Part shown: piece by piece, positions 1-9,100 of the stretch | Layout: every line of letters begins with the position of its first letter | Position numbering within the stretch: position 1 is the stretch's first letter | Assembly (NCBI RefSeq): GCF_001766835.1 | Contig: NZ_LKEU01000018.1 | Location: forward strand, 62,001 to 126,000 | Length of the DNA stretch: 64,000 nt | Direction of reading: 5' to 3' | Source of the DNA: Acetobacterium wieringae | Lineage (GTDB): Bacteria > Bacillota > Clostridia > Eubacteriales > Eubacteriaceae | Notes under the pieces: model-generated | Told to the model about the DNA's origin: nothing | What the model saw: only the letters and a program-made list of their open reading frames with translations | Databases searched by the model: none | Translations under genes and position numbers: made by a program

Positions 1-26
1 TTTAATATGCCAAATCTCTTATTCAT
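1..26 (-). CDS. Start of an unidentified gene running off the window
   Basis: A start codon at 26 on the minus strand follows a strong Shine-Dalgarno (AGGAGGA, 31-37). Only eight codons (MNKRFGIL) lie inside the window, so the product cannot be named. Confidence 0.4.
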
Positions 27-78
27 GATGTCCTCCTGCGCTGTTTCTGGCGTTGGTTTTGTTTACATTATCATTCAT
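19..78 (-). CDS. Possible 19-residue leader ORF
   Basis: A minus-strand ATG at 78 opens a 19-codon frame (MNDNVNKTNARNSAGGHHE) whose TAA overlaps the start of the next gene, with the downstream AGGAGGA inside it. The layout would suit translational coupling, but its own ribosome binding site (AGGATT) is weak. It may simply be chance. Confidence 0.2.
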   Translation of the reverse strand: MNDNVNKTNARNSAGGHHE

Positions 79-379
79 GATGTAATCCTTTACTCTTCTA
101 ATACTCATGCCATTTAGGATATATTACTATAACATAAATACTTTATTTTCTGCATCATTTCAGACAATGCTTAAAGATTTTAATATTATATTTGCTTAAA
201 CGGATCGATTTCTTTTGTAAATCAAACATAATAAAATTATTCCATATATTTTTAACATCACTTACTCTTAATACTGTCTTAAAGCGCCTCACATTATTGA
301 AAGGGTCGCCAAAAAAAGAATCTACATCCATAGACTTTTCTTCATATCATTTTGTTTCTTAGATATCTAATAACCAGCT
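79..379. other. A+T-rich intergenic stretch, no gene seen
   Basis: No coding frame or convincing terminator was found. A 12-bp palindrome, TTAGATATCTAA, lies near 358-369, just beyond the 3' end of the DUF47 gene. Promoters for the leftmost minus-strand genes are presumably here. Confidence 0.4.
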
Positions 380-1003
380 TTATGTCAGCCTCACAATAAT
401 CCGATGCAGTACATCCACCGTTTCTTCCAGGTTTGTTGAAGCATCTTTGATATGATGATAAACTTCCCGTTTCTTTAGAGCCTCCATGGGGTCGGTTCCA
501 GCAAATACAAACACCATGCCATCCATATAGAGTTTTTCGATTTCCCGGTGGGTCGCTCTCATTTTGCCCACCGCTTCCTCAGATTTGCCATGGTTCTTTT
601 TAAGATCTTGAACCGCCTCAGCAAAAATTTCCACGCCTAAGTTTAACTGTTCCACCATACTGATGATGGTTTCATTGGCTTTGACATCAAAGGTTTTCAT
701 GGAAATAAGCGTTGACTGCGCGTATTTAAGAACCCGGTTCATCCCTACCGATATGGAGTAGATATCCCCCCGGTCAAAAGGCGTTGCAAATGCTTCCGTC
801 AGATTTTTTTCCATTTCCATCCGGATTTCATCCGCTTCCTTTACATATCGGGTCAATGCTTCACAATCCGATTCTGCTGAGCTTTTCAACCAATCATATA
901 AGGCACCTACCCCCAATGCATTGCTTTGGGCCTGCATAAACAGCATCTGATGAAAATGATATTTTATTGGAAAAATCCGATCAATTATATTTCTTTTCTC
1001 CAT
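380..1003 (-). CDS. DUF47 / PhoU-like phosphate transport accessory protein
   Basis: This 207-residue, mostly helical protein matches in length and character the DUF47 (YkaA/PhoU-like) family, whose genes sit beside PiT transporters and are thought to modulate them at the membrane face. No transmembrane segment is visible. The gene starts 17 bp after the stop of the PiT gene on the same strand, so the two almost surely form one operon and act in low-affinity phosphate uptake. The family call rests on sequence character and on this neighbour. Confidence 0.85.
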   Translation of the reverse strand: MEKRNIIDRIFPIKYHFHQMLFMQAQSNALGVGALYDWLKSSAESDCEALTRYVKEADEIRMEMEKNLTEAFATPFDRGDIYSISVGMNRVLKYAQSTLISMKTFDVKANETIISMVEQLNLGVEIFAEAVQDLKKNHGKSEEAVGKMRATHREIEKLYMDGMVFVFAGTDPMEALKKREVYHHIKDASTNLEETVDVLHRIIVRLT

Positions 1004-1020
1004 TATGTTTTTCTCACTTT

Positions 1021-2067
1021 CTAAATCACATTAAAAATAACTGTTGTTATGGTATAAATAAAGGCGGATACCAAAGCCGACAAGGGAATGGTAATACACC
1101 ACGCTACCAGAATTTCTTTAACGATACCCCAATGAACCATTTTATATTCATCGCCAGCACCTACTCCCATAATCCCACCAACGACAACATGCGTTGTTGA
1201 AACCGGTGCCCCAACCAGGTTTGCCCCTAAAATCGAACTTACCGAGGATAATTGCGAATTTAAGCTATGCAGCGGTTTAATATCAAAAATGCCCCGTCCC
1301 AGCGTCTTCATGATACTCCATCCACCCAGCAAGGTGCCCATGAACATGACAATTCCACCACTGACCCGAGCCCATAGCGGTGCCGAATGAACAACCGTGC
1401 CGCTCCAGGCGGCCAGAGCCAATGTGAATAGCCCAATAATCTTTTGGGTATCATTGGACCCATGGCTGTAAGCAAGACCCGCCACGATGAACCACTGAAT
1501 TTTATTGATCCGCTTATTGATGGAAACCCTGGCATTACGCAACAGCAGCTTTGTCATTTTTTCCAGAAAAAAGGCAATCGCAAAACCAATAACCGGAGAC
1601 AAAAACAAGGCCATAATCACTTTTACAATACCGGTGATTTGGTGGCTCTCACCAATCAGCTCTGCCCAGCCCCATAAAATATGTTCATAACCAGAAGATA
1701 CCATCACAGCACCAATGATTCCGCCGATGAGTGCATGGGTGGAACTGGAAGGCAACCCCAATTTCCAGGTTATTAAATTCCATAAGGTCGCTCCGAAAAC
1801 TGCCGCAAAAAGAATCGTCAATAAAGCAGCATCGGTTGGCAGATCAATCAGCTCTGATATCGCATCAGCCACCAGATTCCCGCCGACTACCGCCCCAATC
1901 AGACCAAAGATAGAGGCGACCGCAATGGCTTGTTTCGGGCTGGCGGCTCCACAATTGATAAAGGTTGCCACCACCGAACTGGCATCGTGAAGCCCATTTG
2001 TCAATGCAAAAACAAGGCCGATTATAATGACTAAAACTAATATGATTGTGGCACTTACTGATATCAT
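1021..2067 (-). CDS. pit: PiT family inorganic phosphate transporter
   Basis: This 348-residue integral membrane protein has about ten hydrophobic segments and the two inverted PiT signature repeats: NGLHDAS near residues 24-30 and HGSNDTQ near 201-207. The family moves phosphate, usually as a metal-phosphate complex, with protons or sodium. A GGGGTGG ribosome binding site precedes the ATG. It is the first gene of an operon with the DUF47 protein. The alternative, sulfate permease of the same family, is less likely because of the DUF47 partner. Confidence 0.92.
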   Translation of the reverse strand: MISVSATIILVLVIIIGLVFALTNGLHDASSVVATFINCGAASPKQAIAVASIFGLIGAVVGGNLVADAISELIDLPTDAALLTILFAAVFGATLWNLITWKLGLPSSSTHALIGGIIGAVMVSSGYEHILWGWAELIGESHQITGIVKVIMALFLSPVIGFAIAFFLEKMTKLLLRNARVSINKRINKIQWFIVAGLAYSHGSNDTQKIIGLFTLALAAWSGTVVHSAPLWARVSGGIVMFMGTLLGGWSIMKTLGRGIFDIKPLHSLNSQLSSVSSILGANLVGAPVSTTHVVVGGIMGVGAGDEYKMVHWGIVKEILVAWCITIPLSALVSAFIYTITTVIFNVI

Positions 2068-2157
2068 TTCTCCACCCCTAAATCTTGCTAATATTCAATA
2101 TAATGTATTTTTATTTCCATGTCAGCAACCTGATCAGTTGCCATAGTAATTACCCGA

Positions 2158-2197
2158 TAAAAAATATCTCAAGCTGCCAAAAGACAGTTTGAGATAT
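2158..2197 (-). terminator. Rho-independent terminator of the lipoprotein gene
   Basis: A 13-bp stem with one G-T mismatch (ATATCTCAAGCTG / CAGTTTGAGATAT) is followed on the minus strand by TTTTTT. It lies just past the stop of the gene at 2206. Confidence 0.85.
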
Positions 2198-2205
2198 TGT
2201 TCTCA

Positions 2206-2778
2206 TTAATCGAAAAACATCACATTACTGGTGGTTCCATCCGTTAGAAAGACAGCCTGAAGCATGGTTCCATCCTGGTTAACCCAAACCCTTATATAGC
2301 TAACCTTATTATCTTCAAAGGGAATCTGCGTCGCACTGGTTTCGGTCCCATCGCCGCCGAGGATCTTTTTGACTTCGTCGTACGTCGCTCCATCAGGAAT
2401 ACTCTCTGCCTGCGCCTCGGTTACCGGCTTTGTTGTTAAAAAAGCCAGATCTTCGGTCATCGGATAAAACAAGGTTTTACTGGTAGCCAATCCATTTTCG
2501 TCAAACAAAACACTCACCCCAAAACCGGTGTTATCATTCACATATGCAAAGCTGTTTTTCATTTGGGCACTTTCGGTCGGAAGCACACCCAATTCGGCAT
2601 CGACCTGTTCCTTGTTCTGATCTAATTGCACCTTATCATAAAACTCATACACGGTATCTCTCGAAACATTAGATTGACCGGTAGCACTGCCACTAGTTGT
2701 ATTTCCGCCGCATCCTACCAGAACGGACACCAATATCATCACAACACCCGACACAAGCAATAACTTAAGTCTATTCAT
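2206..2778 (-). CDS. Secreted lipoprotein with tandem BLIP/SmpA-like repeats
   Basis: The 190-residue product begins with a lipoprotein signal peptide ending in a lipobox (LVGC, Cys at about residue 23), so it should be anchored outside the cell membrane. Two similar segments follow (about 45-105 and 120-190), each with a helix turn and a DGTMLQAVF/ENGLATSKTLF-type strand. These resemble the small DUF3862/SmpA/BLIP fold found in many Firmicute lipoproteins. GAGGG precedes the ATG. No function can be given. It stands alone, with its own terminator. Confidence 0.75.
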   Translation of the reverse strand: MNRLKLLLVSGVVMILVSVLVGCGGNTTSGSATGQSNVSRDTVYEFYDKVQLDQNKEQVDAELGVLPTESAQMKNSFAYVNDNTGFGVSVLFDENGLATSKTLFYPMTEDLAFLTTKPVTEAQAESIPDGATYDEVKKILGGDGTETSATQIPFEDNKVSYIRVWVNQDGTMLQAVFLTDGTTSNVMFFD

Positions 2779-3023
2779 TCCATAACCCTCGTCTTTCTTA
2801 ATTTCAGGATTGAATCAGCTTCAAAATTTCGGCTGTTATTTAATTATATAATTTTTACCCGAATATGTACATCTTAAATCTTGATTCGCTTCTTTTTATC
2901 TTTTTTTCTTGTTATCATTTCAATAACTCAGCACAGTCTCCATACAAATAAATTAGACATGGACGACGTTTCATTTTTTATGCTATTATATCCTTATACT
3001 ACAAAAGAATGAGGACAGCCACC

Positions 3024-3716
3024 ATGAATACCAGAGATAAAATCTATAATACCGCCAAACGGCTATACCTGGAAAACGGTTACGCCAACACACCAAACAC
3101 CATGATCGCCAAAGAAGCTGGAGTCAATCTGGGTTTGGTCACCTATTATTTTAAAACCAAAGACATTATCGCCAGTGATATGCTCAATTACAATTATGAG
3201 ACGCTCTATTCGCATTTGCTTAAGTATCTCCCCACGGATGATGAATTGTTACAGTTAATCACCTTTTTTAAATTACATTTTAAGCTGACCGGAATTGACC
3301 CGCACTATGACCGCTTTATTTACGAAATGAATAAATTCGATTTACTTGAAAAAGCCACCCGGGATGGCAATCTTTATGAACTATATAAAACATTGGTTGC
3401 CCAGAACAATCAAATTGCCAGCTCCGACAAAGGTCTCACCCTGGATTGTGCTGTAACTGCCTCTTTTGGAGTAATTCGGGCCTTAACCATGAAGCAGTAC
3501 GAAAAGGAAATCCAAATTTCAAAAGAAGAAATTTTCGATCTCTGTATCAATCAGATGTTTTACTCGCTAAAAATTGATTCGAATCATTTGCTAATTAAGT
3601 CTCTAATCAGCTCAGCCAACTGTACCATTGATCGATTGCTCGAAGAATATCCCCAATTAACGCAAGTAAAAAATTATTTGTATATCGAAGATGCCGCTAT
3701 TGTTCGCAAACAATAG
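3024..3716 (+). CDS. TetR/AcrR family transcriptional regulator
   Basis: This 230-residue protein has an N-terminal TetR helix-turn-helix (RDKIYNTAKRLYLENGY, then NTMIAKEAGVNLGLVTYYF) and a helical ligand-binding C-terminal part. I start it at 3024 because GAGGA lies at the right distance, whereas the in-frame ATG at 3009 has no ribosome binding site. It lies directly upstream of corrinoid cassette 1 in the same direction but is separated by a strong terminator. It may regulate that cassette through the inverted repeats ahead of it, but this is inference. Confidence 0.88.
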   Translation: MNTRDKIYNTAKRLYLENGYANTPNTMIAKEAGVNLGLVTYYFKTKDIIASDMLNYNYETLYSHLLKYLPTDDELLQLITFFKLHFKLTGIDPHYDRFIYEMNKFDLLEKATRDGNLYELYKTLVAQNNQIASSDKGLTLDCAVTASFGVIRALTMKQYEKEIQISKEEIFDLCINQMFYSLKIDSNHLLIKSLISSANCTIDRLLEEYPQLTQVKNYLYIEDAAIVRKQ

Positions 3717-3738
3717 CGGCATCTTTTATTTTTTGTTT
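3690..3738 (+). terminator. Strong intrinsic terminator overlapping the tetR stop
   Basis: A perfect 15-bp stem (GATGCCGCTATTGTT and its complement) with loop CGCA is followed by a T-rich tract. The TAG stop codon of the TetR gene lies in the right arm. Confidence 0.92.
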
Positions 3739-3803
3739 TATTGAGATATTAATCGTTTTCTTAAGGCTTTTTTTGGTTGTTTATTTTTATTTTACGAATT
3801 TAG

Positions 3804-3832
3804 TTGACTTTTTGCGATCGATCATATATATT
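3804..3832 (+). promoter_or_regulatory. Sigma-A-type promoter of corrinoid cassette 1
   Basis: TTGACT (3804-3809), 17 bp, then TATATT (3827-3832). It predicts a leader of about 125 nt before the corrinoid protein gene. Confidence 0.7.
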
Positions 3833-3856
3833 GTAATTGCTCGCAAGCAATTACAA
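3831..3856 (+). promoter_or_regulatory. Inverted repeat over the predicted transcription start
   Basis: Perfect 11-bp arms TTGTAATTGCT / AGCAATTACAA are separated by CGCA. The repeat overlaps the -10 box and the expected +1, the usual place for a repressor operator. The TetR protein upstream is a candidate binder. It could instead form a 5'-end RNA hairpin. Confidence 0.6.
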
Positions 3857-3904
3857 TATTGGTTGTAAACGTGTTCGTTTTACTCATCACTTTAATGTAT
3901 TTGA

Positions 3905-3934
3905 CGATTCGCTTACGCACACACGTAAGCATCG
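3905..3934 (+). promoter_or_regulatory. Leader hairpin with CACACA loop, shared with cassette 2
   Basis: Stem GCTTACG / CGTAAGC encloses the loop CACACA and is extended by CGAT / ATCG around a 2-nt bulge. The leader of cassette 2 (22445-22468) carries a hairpin with the same loop but different, still complementary, stem bases, followed in both by a conserved ATCGYTAAT. This points to an RNA structure or a protein-bound palindrome common to both operons. Confidence 0.6.
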
Positions 3935-3964
3935 CTAATAAAAACACCACACAAGGAGGAAAAT

Positions 3965-4594
3965 ATGTCAAAAATTCAAGAAGTCAAAGCAAAGGTCGAA
4001 GCTGGAAAATCAAAACTGGTCCCCGGACTGGTACAGGAAGCACTCGACGAAGGCAGCTCACCTGCAGAAATTCTCCAGGCCATGGTTGATTCCATGGGCA
4101 TCGTTGGGGACAAATTCTCATCCGGCGAAATTTTTGTCCCGGAAATGCTAATTGCTGCCAAAGCCATGTCAAAAGGCGTGGAAGTATTAAAGCCACTGAT
4201 GGCTGGCGATGGTTCCACCTCGCTGGGCACCTGCATCATCGGTACGGTTGCCGGTGACCTTCACGATATCGGTAAAAACCTGGTTTCGATGATGATTGAA
4301 AGTGCTGGTTTTGATATGGTTGATTTGGGCGTTGATGTCCCTGCTGATACCTTTGTTCAGGCGGTTAAAGACAATGCCAATGTCAAACTGGTGGCCTGTT
4401 CCGGTCTATTGACCACCACCATGCCAGCCTTAAAAGAAGCAGTACAGACCATTAAAGCCGCTCATCCGGAGATGAAAGTGATTGTTGGCGGCGCCCCGGT
4501 CACCCCAGAATATGCTGCTGAAGTCGGTGCTGATGGTTATGCCCCTGATGCCGGTAGCGCTGCCGTTAAAGCGAAAGAGCTGGTTACCGCTTAA
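3965..4594 (+). CDS. Methyltransferase-associated corrinoid (B12-binding) protein 1
   Basis: This 209-residue protein has an N-terminal helical cap (B12-binding_2, about 1-85) and a Rossmann-like cobalamin domain. The motif DLHDIG at residues 98-103 gives His100 as the lower cobalt ligand. SGLLTTT and VGGAPVTPE are further cofactor-contact segments. Such proteins carry the methyl group between a substrate-specific methyltransferase and a tetrahydrofolate methyltransferase. An AAGGAGG site precedes the ATG. The URO-D gene follows 94 bp downstream. The protein is nearly identical to the one at 21757-22386. Confidence 0.95.
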   Translation: MSKIQEVKAKVEAGKSKLVPGLVQEALDEGSSPAEILQAMVDSMGIVGDKFSSGEIFVPEMLIAAKAMSKGVEVLKPLMAGDGSTSLGTCIIGTVAGDLHDIGKNLVSMMIESAGFDMVDLGVDVPADTFVQAVKDNANVKLVACSGLLTTTMPALKEAVQTIKAAHPEMKVIVGGAPVTPEYAAEVGADGYAPDAGSAAVKAKELVTA

Positions 4595-4688
4595 ATTCAT
4601 CCTTCTTAAAAAATTAATTACAACAATTCCAAAAACCTAACATTTCCACCATTCTATTAAACATACCAAAATTTCAGGAGGTATTATT

Positions 4689-5672
4689 ATGTTAACAAAA
4701 CGACAAAACTTAATGGAAACCATCAAAGGCGGAAACCCCGATCGCTTTGTCAATCAATACGAGTTTATGGATCTGATCATGGAGGCTCCCATGGATTTAC
4801 CGCTGGCACCTGCTCCTGGTACACGAGTAAAAAACAAATGGGGCATCACCTTCGATTGGCCTGCCGATCAAATCGGTTCATTTCCCATGCATGATGACGA
4901 ACACAAGGCCTTAAAAGATATCACCGATTGGAAGAACCAAGTCAAAGCTCCGGCCATTGAAACCTCAGAAGAAGCCTGGGCTGCTGCCGTTGCCCATGCC
5001 AATTCAGTTGACCGCAACGACAAATTTGTCACCGCATTTTGTGCTCCTGGTATTTTTGAAATGACCCACCATCTGATGAGCATGGAAGATGCTCTGATGG
5101 CTTTGTACGAAGAACCCGAAGCCATGAAAGAACTGATCGATTATGTTGTTGAGTATGAATTGGCTTATGCCAATGAATATCTCAAACATATTCAACCCGA
5201 TGCTTTATTCCATCATGACGATTGGGGCAGCCAAATCTCTACATTTATCTCTCCGGCAATGTTTGATGAGTTCATTCTGCCTGCCTACAAGAAAGTCTAC
5301 GGCTTCTGGAAAGCCAATGGTGTTGAACTGATTGTTCACCACAGTGACTCCTATGCTGCGACGCTCGTTCCAGAAATGATCGAAATGGGTGTTGATATCT
5401 GGCAGGGCGTTATGACAACGAACAACGTGCCAGAATTGATCAAAAAATACGGTGGTCAAATTTCGTTTATGGGCGACATTGATAGCGGCCGGGTTGATTT
5501 CCCTGGCTGGACCCGTGAAAAAATTTATGAAGATGCGAAAAAAGCCTGCGAGGAATGTGGCAAACTCTATTTTATACCAAATTTAAGTCAAGGATTAAAT
5601 ATCAGCTCGTTCCCTGGGGTTTATGAAGCTACCAGCGAAGTGATCGACCAACTCAGTAAAGAAATGTTTTAA
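4689..5672 (+). CDS. URO-D family corrinoid-dependent methyltransferase 1
   Basis: This 327-residue protein belongs to the uroporphyrinogen-decarboxylase-like superfamily. Its pairing with a corrinoid protein marks it as a methyltransferase of the acetogen type (the superfamily includes MtaA, CmuA and O-demethylase components such as MtvB) rather than a haem enzyme. Typical segments are GIFEMTHHLMSMEDALMALYEEPE and FMGDIDSG. The zinc-ligand position that reads HxCG in MtaA-type proteins reads VHHSDSYA here. The substrate is unknown; methoxylated aromatics or another methylated compound is possible. AGGAGG precedes the start. It is about 80 % like the copy at 20700 by eye. Confidence 0.88.
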   Translation: MLTKRQNLMETIKGGNPDRFVNQYEFMDLIMEAPMDLPLAPAPGTRVKNKWGITFDWPADQIGSFPMHDDEHKALKDITDWKNQVKAPAIETSEEAWAAAVAHANSVDRNDKFVTAFCAPGIFEMTHHLMSMEDALMALYEEPEAMKELIDYVVEYELAYANEYLKHIQPDALFHHDDWGSQISTFISPAMFDEFILPAYKKVYGFWKANGVELIVHHSDSYAATLVPEMIEMGVDIWQGVMTTNNVPELIKKYGGQISFMGDIDSGRVDFPGWTREKIYEDAKKACEECGKLYFIPNLSQGLNISSFPGVYEATSEVIDQLSKEMF

Positions 5673-5693
5673 ATCTTAATAGAAAAAATCAAT

Positions 5694-5752
5694 TAGCTCT
5701 ATCGGAAGCAAACTCAATGGGTTCTGTTTCATGATAGAGCTATTATTATTGA
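5694..5752 (+). terminator. Terminator of corrinoid cassette 1
   Basis: TAGCTCTATC pairs with GATAGAGCTA around a 29-nt loop that can pair further. TATTATTATT follows. It lies 20 bp after the URO-D stop. Confidence 0.65.
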
Positions 5753-6109
5753 ATAAAATCTTAAAAAAACATTTAGCCCGAACCCATACATCGTTGAGAT
5801 TTAATCAACGTAATCTGTAAATGAATACAGGGCTTAACTGTGCGGTTTTGGCATACAATTGAACGCCATTCAAAAACACTGATTGCATTAATTTGCAAAA
5901 TACATTATAAAAAAAGCGCCATTTATTCGATTCGATCAATAAATTTTTGTGGTAATTATCTGTCTTTATAGTATAATTATAAGACTCCATCTTGTCTATA
6001 ACAATCGGGGATTTTTTAAGCTTAATATTTTACTAATATTTCTTTCGCTGACGATGGATACTTATAATATATATAGAAGGAAATAATAAATTCCCGTTTT
6101 ATAATAATA
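5753..6109. other. Intergenic region ahead of gltB, no gene seen
   Basis: A+T-rich. It contains a possible -10 box (TATAAT, around 6063-6068) without a clear -35 partner. No coding frame with a credible ribosome binding site was found. Confidence 0.35.
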
Positions 6110-6143
6110 AATACTATTGAATGTTTACTCAACCAATAGTATT
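6110..6143 (+). promoter_or_regulatory. Inverted repeat in the gltB leader
   Basis: Ten-base arms AATACTATTG / CAATAGTATT are separated by 14 nt and end about 37 bp before the gltB start. It could be an operator or an RNA hairpin that affects gltB expression. There is no T-tract, so it is not a simple attenuator. Confidence 0.45.
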
Positions 6144-6180
6144 CTGGTCATAACAAAAGATTTTTCTGAGGAAGGTTAAA

Positions 6181-9100
6181 ATGCGTATGAAACACACTAG
6201 TTTACCACCAAAGCAGGGACTTTATGATCCCGCTTTCGAACATGATGCCTGTGGTATTGGAGCGATTGTCCATATCAAAGGAAAAAAATCCCATGATATT
6301 GTAAAGCAGGCCTTAACAACACTTGTTAATTTACAACACCGTGGCGGTCGGGGCTCCGAACAGAACACTGGCGATGGTGCCGGAATTCTGATCCAGATCC
6401 CCCACCAGTTTATGGAAAAAGCTTCGATTAAAGAAGGCTTTACTCTGCCCCAACCTGGCGACTATGGTTTGGGGATGTTATTTATGCCCACCGATGTCAA
6501 TGAAAGAAACCAATGCGAAAGAATTCTGGAAGACATTATCATCGAAGAGGGTCAAACCCTGCTGGGCTGGCGTGATGTTCCGGTGGATCTTTGTGATCTG
6601 GGAAAAACCGCCGTTGACAGTATGCCTTTCCTCAAACAGGTGTTTATTCAAAAAGATGCGGCTTTAACCGATACCATGGATTTCGAGCGCAAGCTTTACA
6701 CCATTCGAAAACAGGCTGAAAAGAAAACAAAAAAAGCCGGACTATCCTTTTACGCTGCCAGTTTTTCATCCCGTACCATCGTCTATAAAGGGATGCTAAC
6801 CGAAGATCAGGTCGGTCAGTTTTATCTGGATTTACAGGATCCCGATGTGACCACTGCCATTGCCATGGTTCATTCCCGTTTCAGTACCAATACCTTCCCC
6901 AGCTGGGAAAGAGCGCACCCCAACCGCTATGTGATCCATAACGGTGAAATTAATACCCTTCGAGGCAACGTCAACTGGATGTACGCCCGTCAATCCCTGC
7001 TCCAGAGCGAGCTTTTTGGCAATGAGCTGGAAAAGACCTTCCCGGTTGTTGATGTCGATGGTAGTGACTCGTCCATCTTTGATAACACCTTTGAATTTTT
7101 GAGTCTGACCGGACGTTCTCTGGCTCACAGTGCCATGATGATGATCCCTGAACCCTGGGCCAAGCACCAAACCATGAGTCCTGAGAAAAAAGCCTTCTAT
7201 AATTACCACGCCAGAATGCTGGAACCTTGGGACGGACCTGCCGCCATTGCGTTCACCGACGGTGTTCGCCTGGGTGCCGTTCTTGACCGTAACGGCCTCC
7301 GTCCTTCCCGCTACTATGTGACCAAGGACGACATGGTTATTCTTTCCTCAGAAGTCGGTGTTTTAGACATTCCCCCTGAAAACATTCTTTGCAAGGAGCG
7401 TTTAAAACCAGGACGAATGTTGATGATTGACACTGAAAAAGGTGAAATCATCAACGATGAAGATCTGAAACACGCCGTTGCATCGCAACAGCCTTACGCC
7501 GAATGGCTTGAAAAACATAACATCCCGATCACCAAATTACCAGAACCAAAGACAAAGTATGTCACTGATAAGGCAACCCTGATTCAGCGTCAAAAAACTT
7601 TCGGCTACACTTATGAAGATTTAAAAGCATTGATTATCCCAATGGCTAAAGACGGTGTTGATCCGATTGGTGCAATGGGTAACGATATTCCACTGGCCGT
7701 TTTGTCCGATAAATCCCAGGTTCTGTTTAATTACTTCAAGCAGATGTTCGCTCAGGTAACCAACCCGCCAATTGATGCCCTGCGGGAGGAATTGATCACC
7801 GGAACGGAAGTCTATCTCGGCGGCGAAGGTAACCTGATTAATCCATTGCCTGAAAGCTGCCATCAGATCAGTCTGGATATGCCTATTCTTAGCAATGAAG
7901 ATCTGGAAAAAATCCGGGAGCTTAATGATCCCCGAATTAAAACCATTACCTTATCCACCTTGTTTGAAAGCAATACCGGTGGTGACGGTCTGGAAAAAGC
8001 CCTGAACGACATTTTTGCTGCCGCTGATCAGGCAATTGCTGACGGCAATACGATCATCGTCCTTTCTGACCGGGGCGTCAATGAAAAAATGGTTCCCATC
8101 CCATCGGCACTGGCGATTGCTGGTCTCCATCATCATTTGGTCAATAATTTGACCCGAACCCGAGTCAGTTTAGTTGTCGAGTCCGGCGAACCCCGGGAGG
8201 TTCATCATTTTGCCGTACTGATCGGCTATGGCGCCACCGCTGTTAATCCCTATCTGGCTTTCGAAAGCGTTGCTGACCTGATTGATCGTGGCATGTTAAC
8301 CGATGTAGCCTATGAAAAAGCGGTCAAAACCTATATCAAAACCGTCAGTAAAGGGGTCATCAAGGTTCTGTCAAAAATGGGTATCTCAACCATTCTGAGT
8401 TATCATGGTGCCCAAATTTTTGAAGCCGTGGGGATCAACTCCGAAGTTATTGATAAATACTTCACTCGAACCCCTTCGCGAATCGAAGGGATTGGCATCA
8501 ACGAAATCGCCCGGGAATCACAAATGCGTCATGATGAGGCCTACCGTAATCCCTTTGGCGATGCCAATGCACTGGAATCCGGCGGTAATTTTCAATGGCG
8601 GGCCGATGGTGAATATCACACCTATAACCCCGAAGCTGTTTATAAACTGCAAACTGCCTGCCGAAACGGTGATTATCAGACCTATCAGGAATACACAGCT
8701 CTGATTAACGAACAAAGCCAACGAACCTGTACGTTAAGAGGCATGATGACTTTTAAAGATCTTGCGCCGATTTCCATTGATGAAGTTGAATCCGTCGAAA
8801 GCATTTGTACCCGCTTTAAAACCGGAGCGATGTCCTACGGTTCGTTAAGCAGCGAAGCCCATGAATGTCTGGCCATTGCCATGAACCGGATTGGTGGCAA
8901 GAGTAATACCGGTGAAGGCGGCGAAGATCCCGAACGACACATTCCTCTGCACAATGGCGATTCCCGACTCAGTGCCATTAAACAGGTGGCGTCCGGTCGT
9001 TTTGGCGTGACCAGCCACTATCTGTCCAGTGCCCAGGAAATTCAGATCAAAATGGCCCAGGGTGCAAAACCAGGGGAAGGTGGACAATTGCCAGGTCGTA

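Noticed and set aside
4689..5672. HemE (haem-pathway uroporphyrinogen decarboxylase) for the URO-D proteins
   Set aside because: Pairing with corrinoid carriers, or with a CobW GTPase in the third case, and the lack of haem genes nearby point to methyltransferases.
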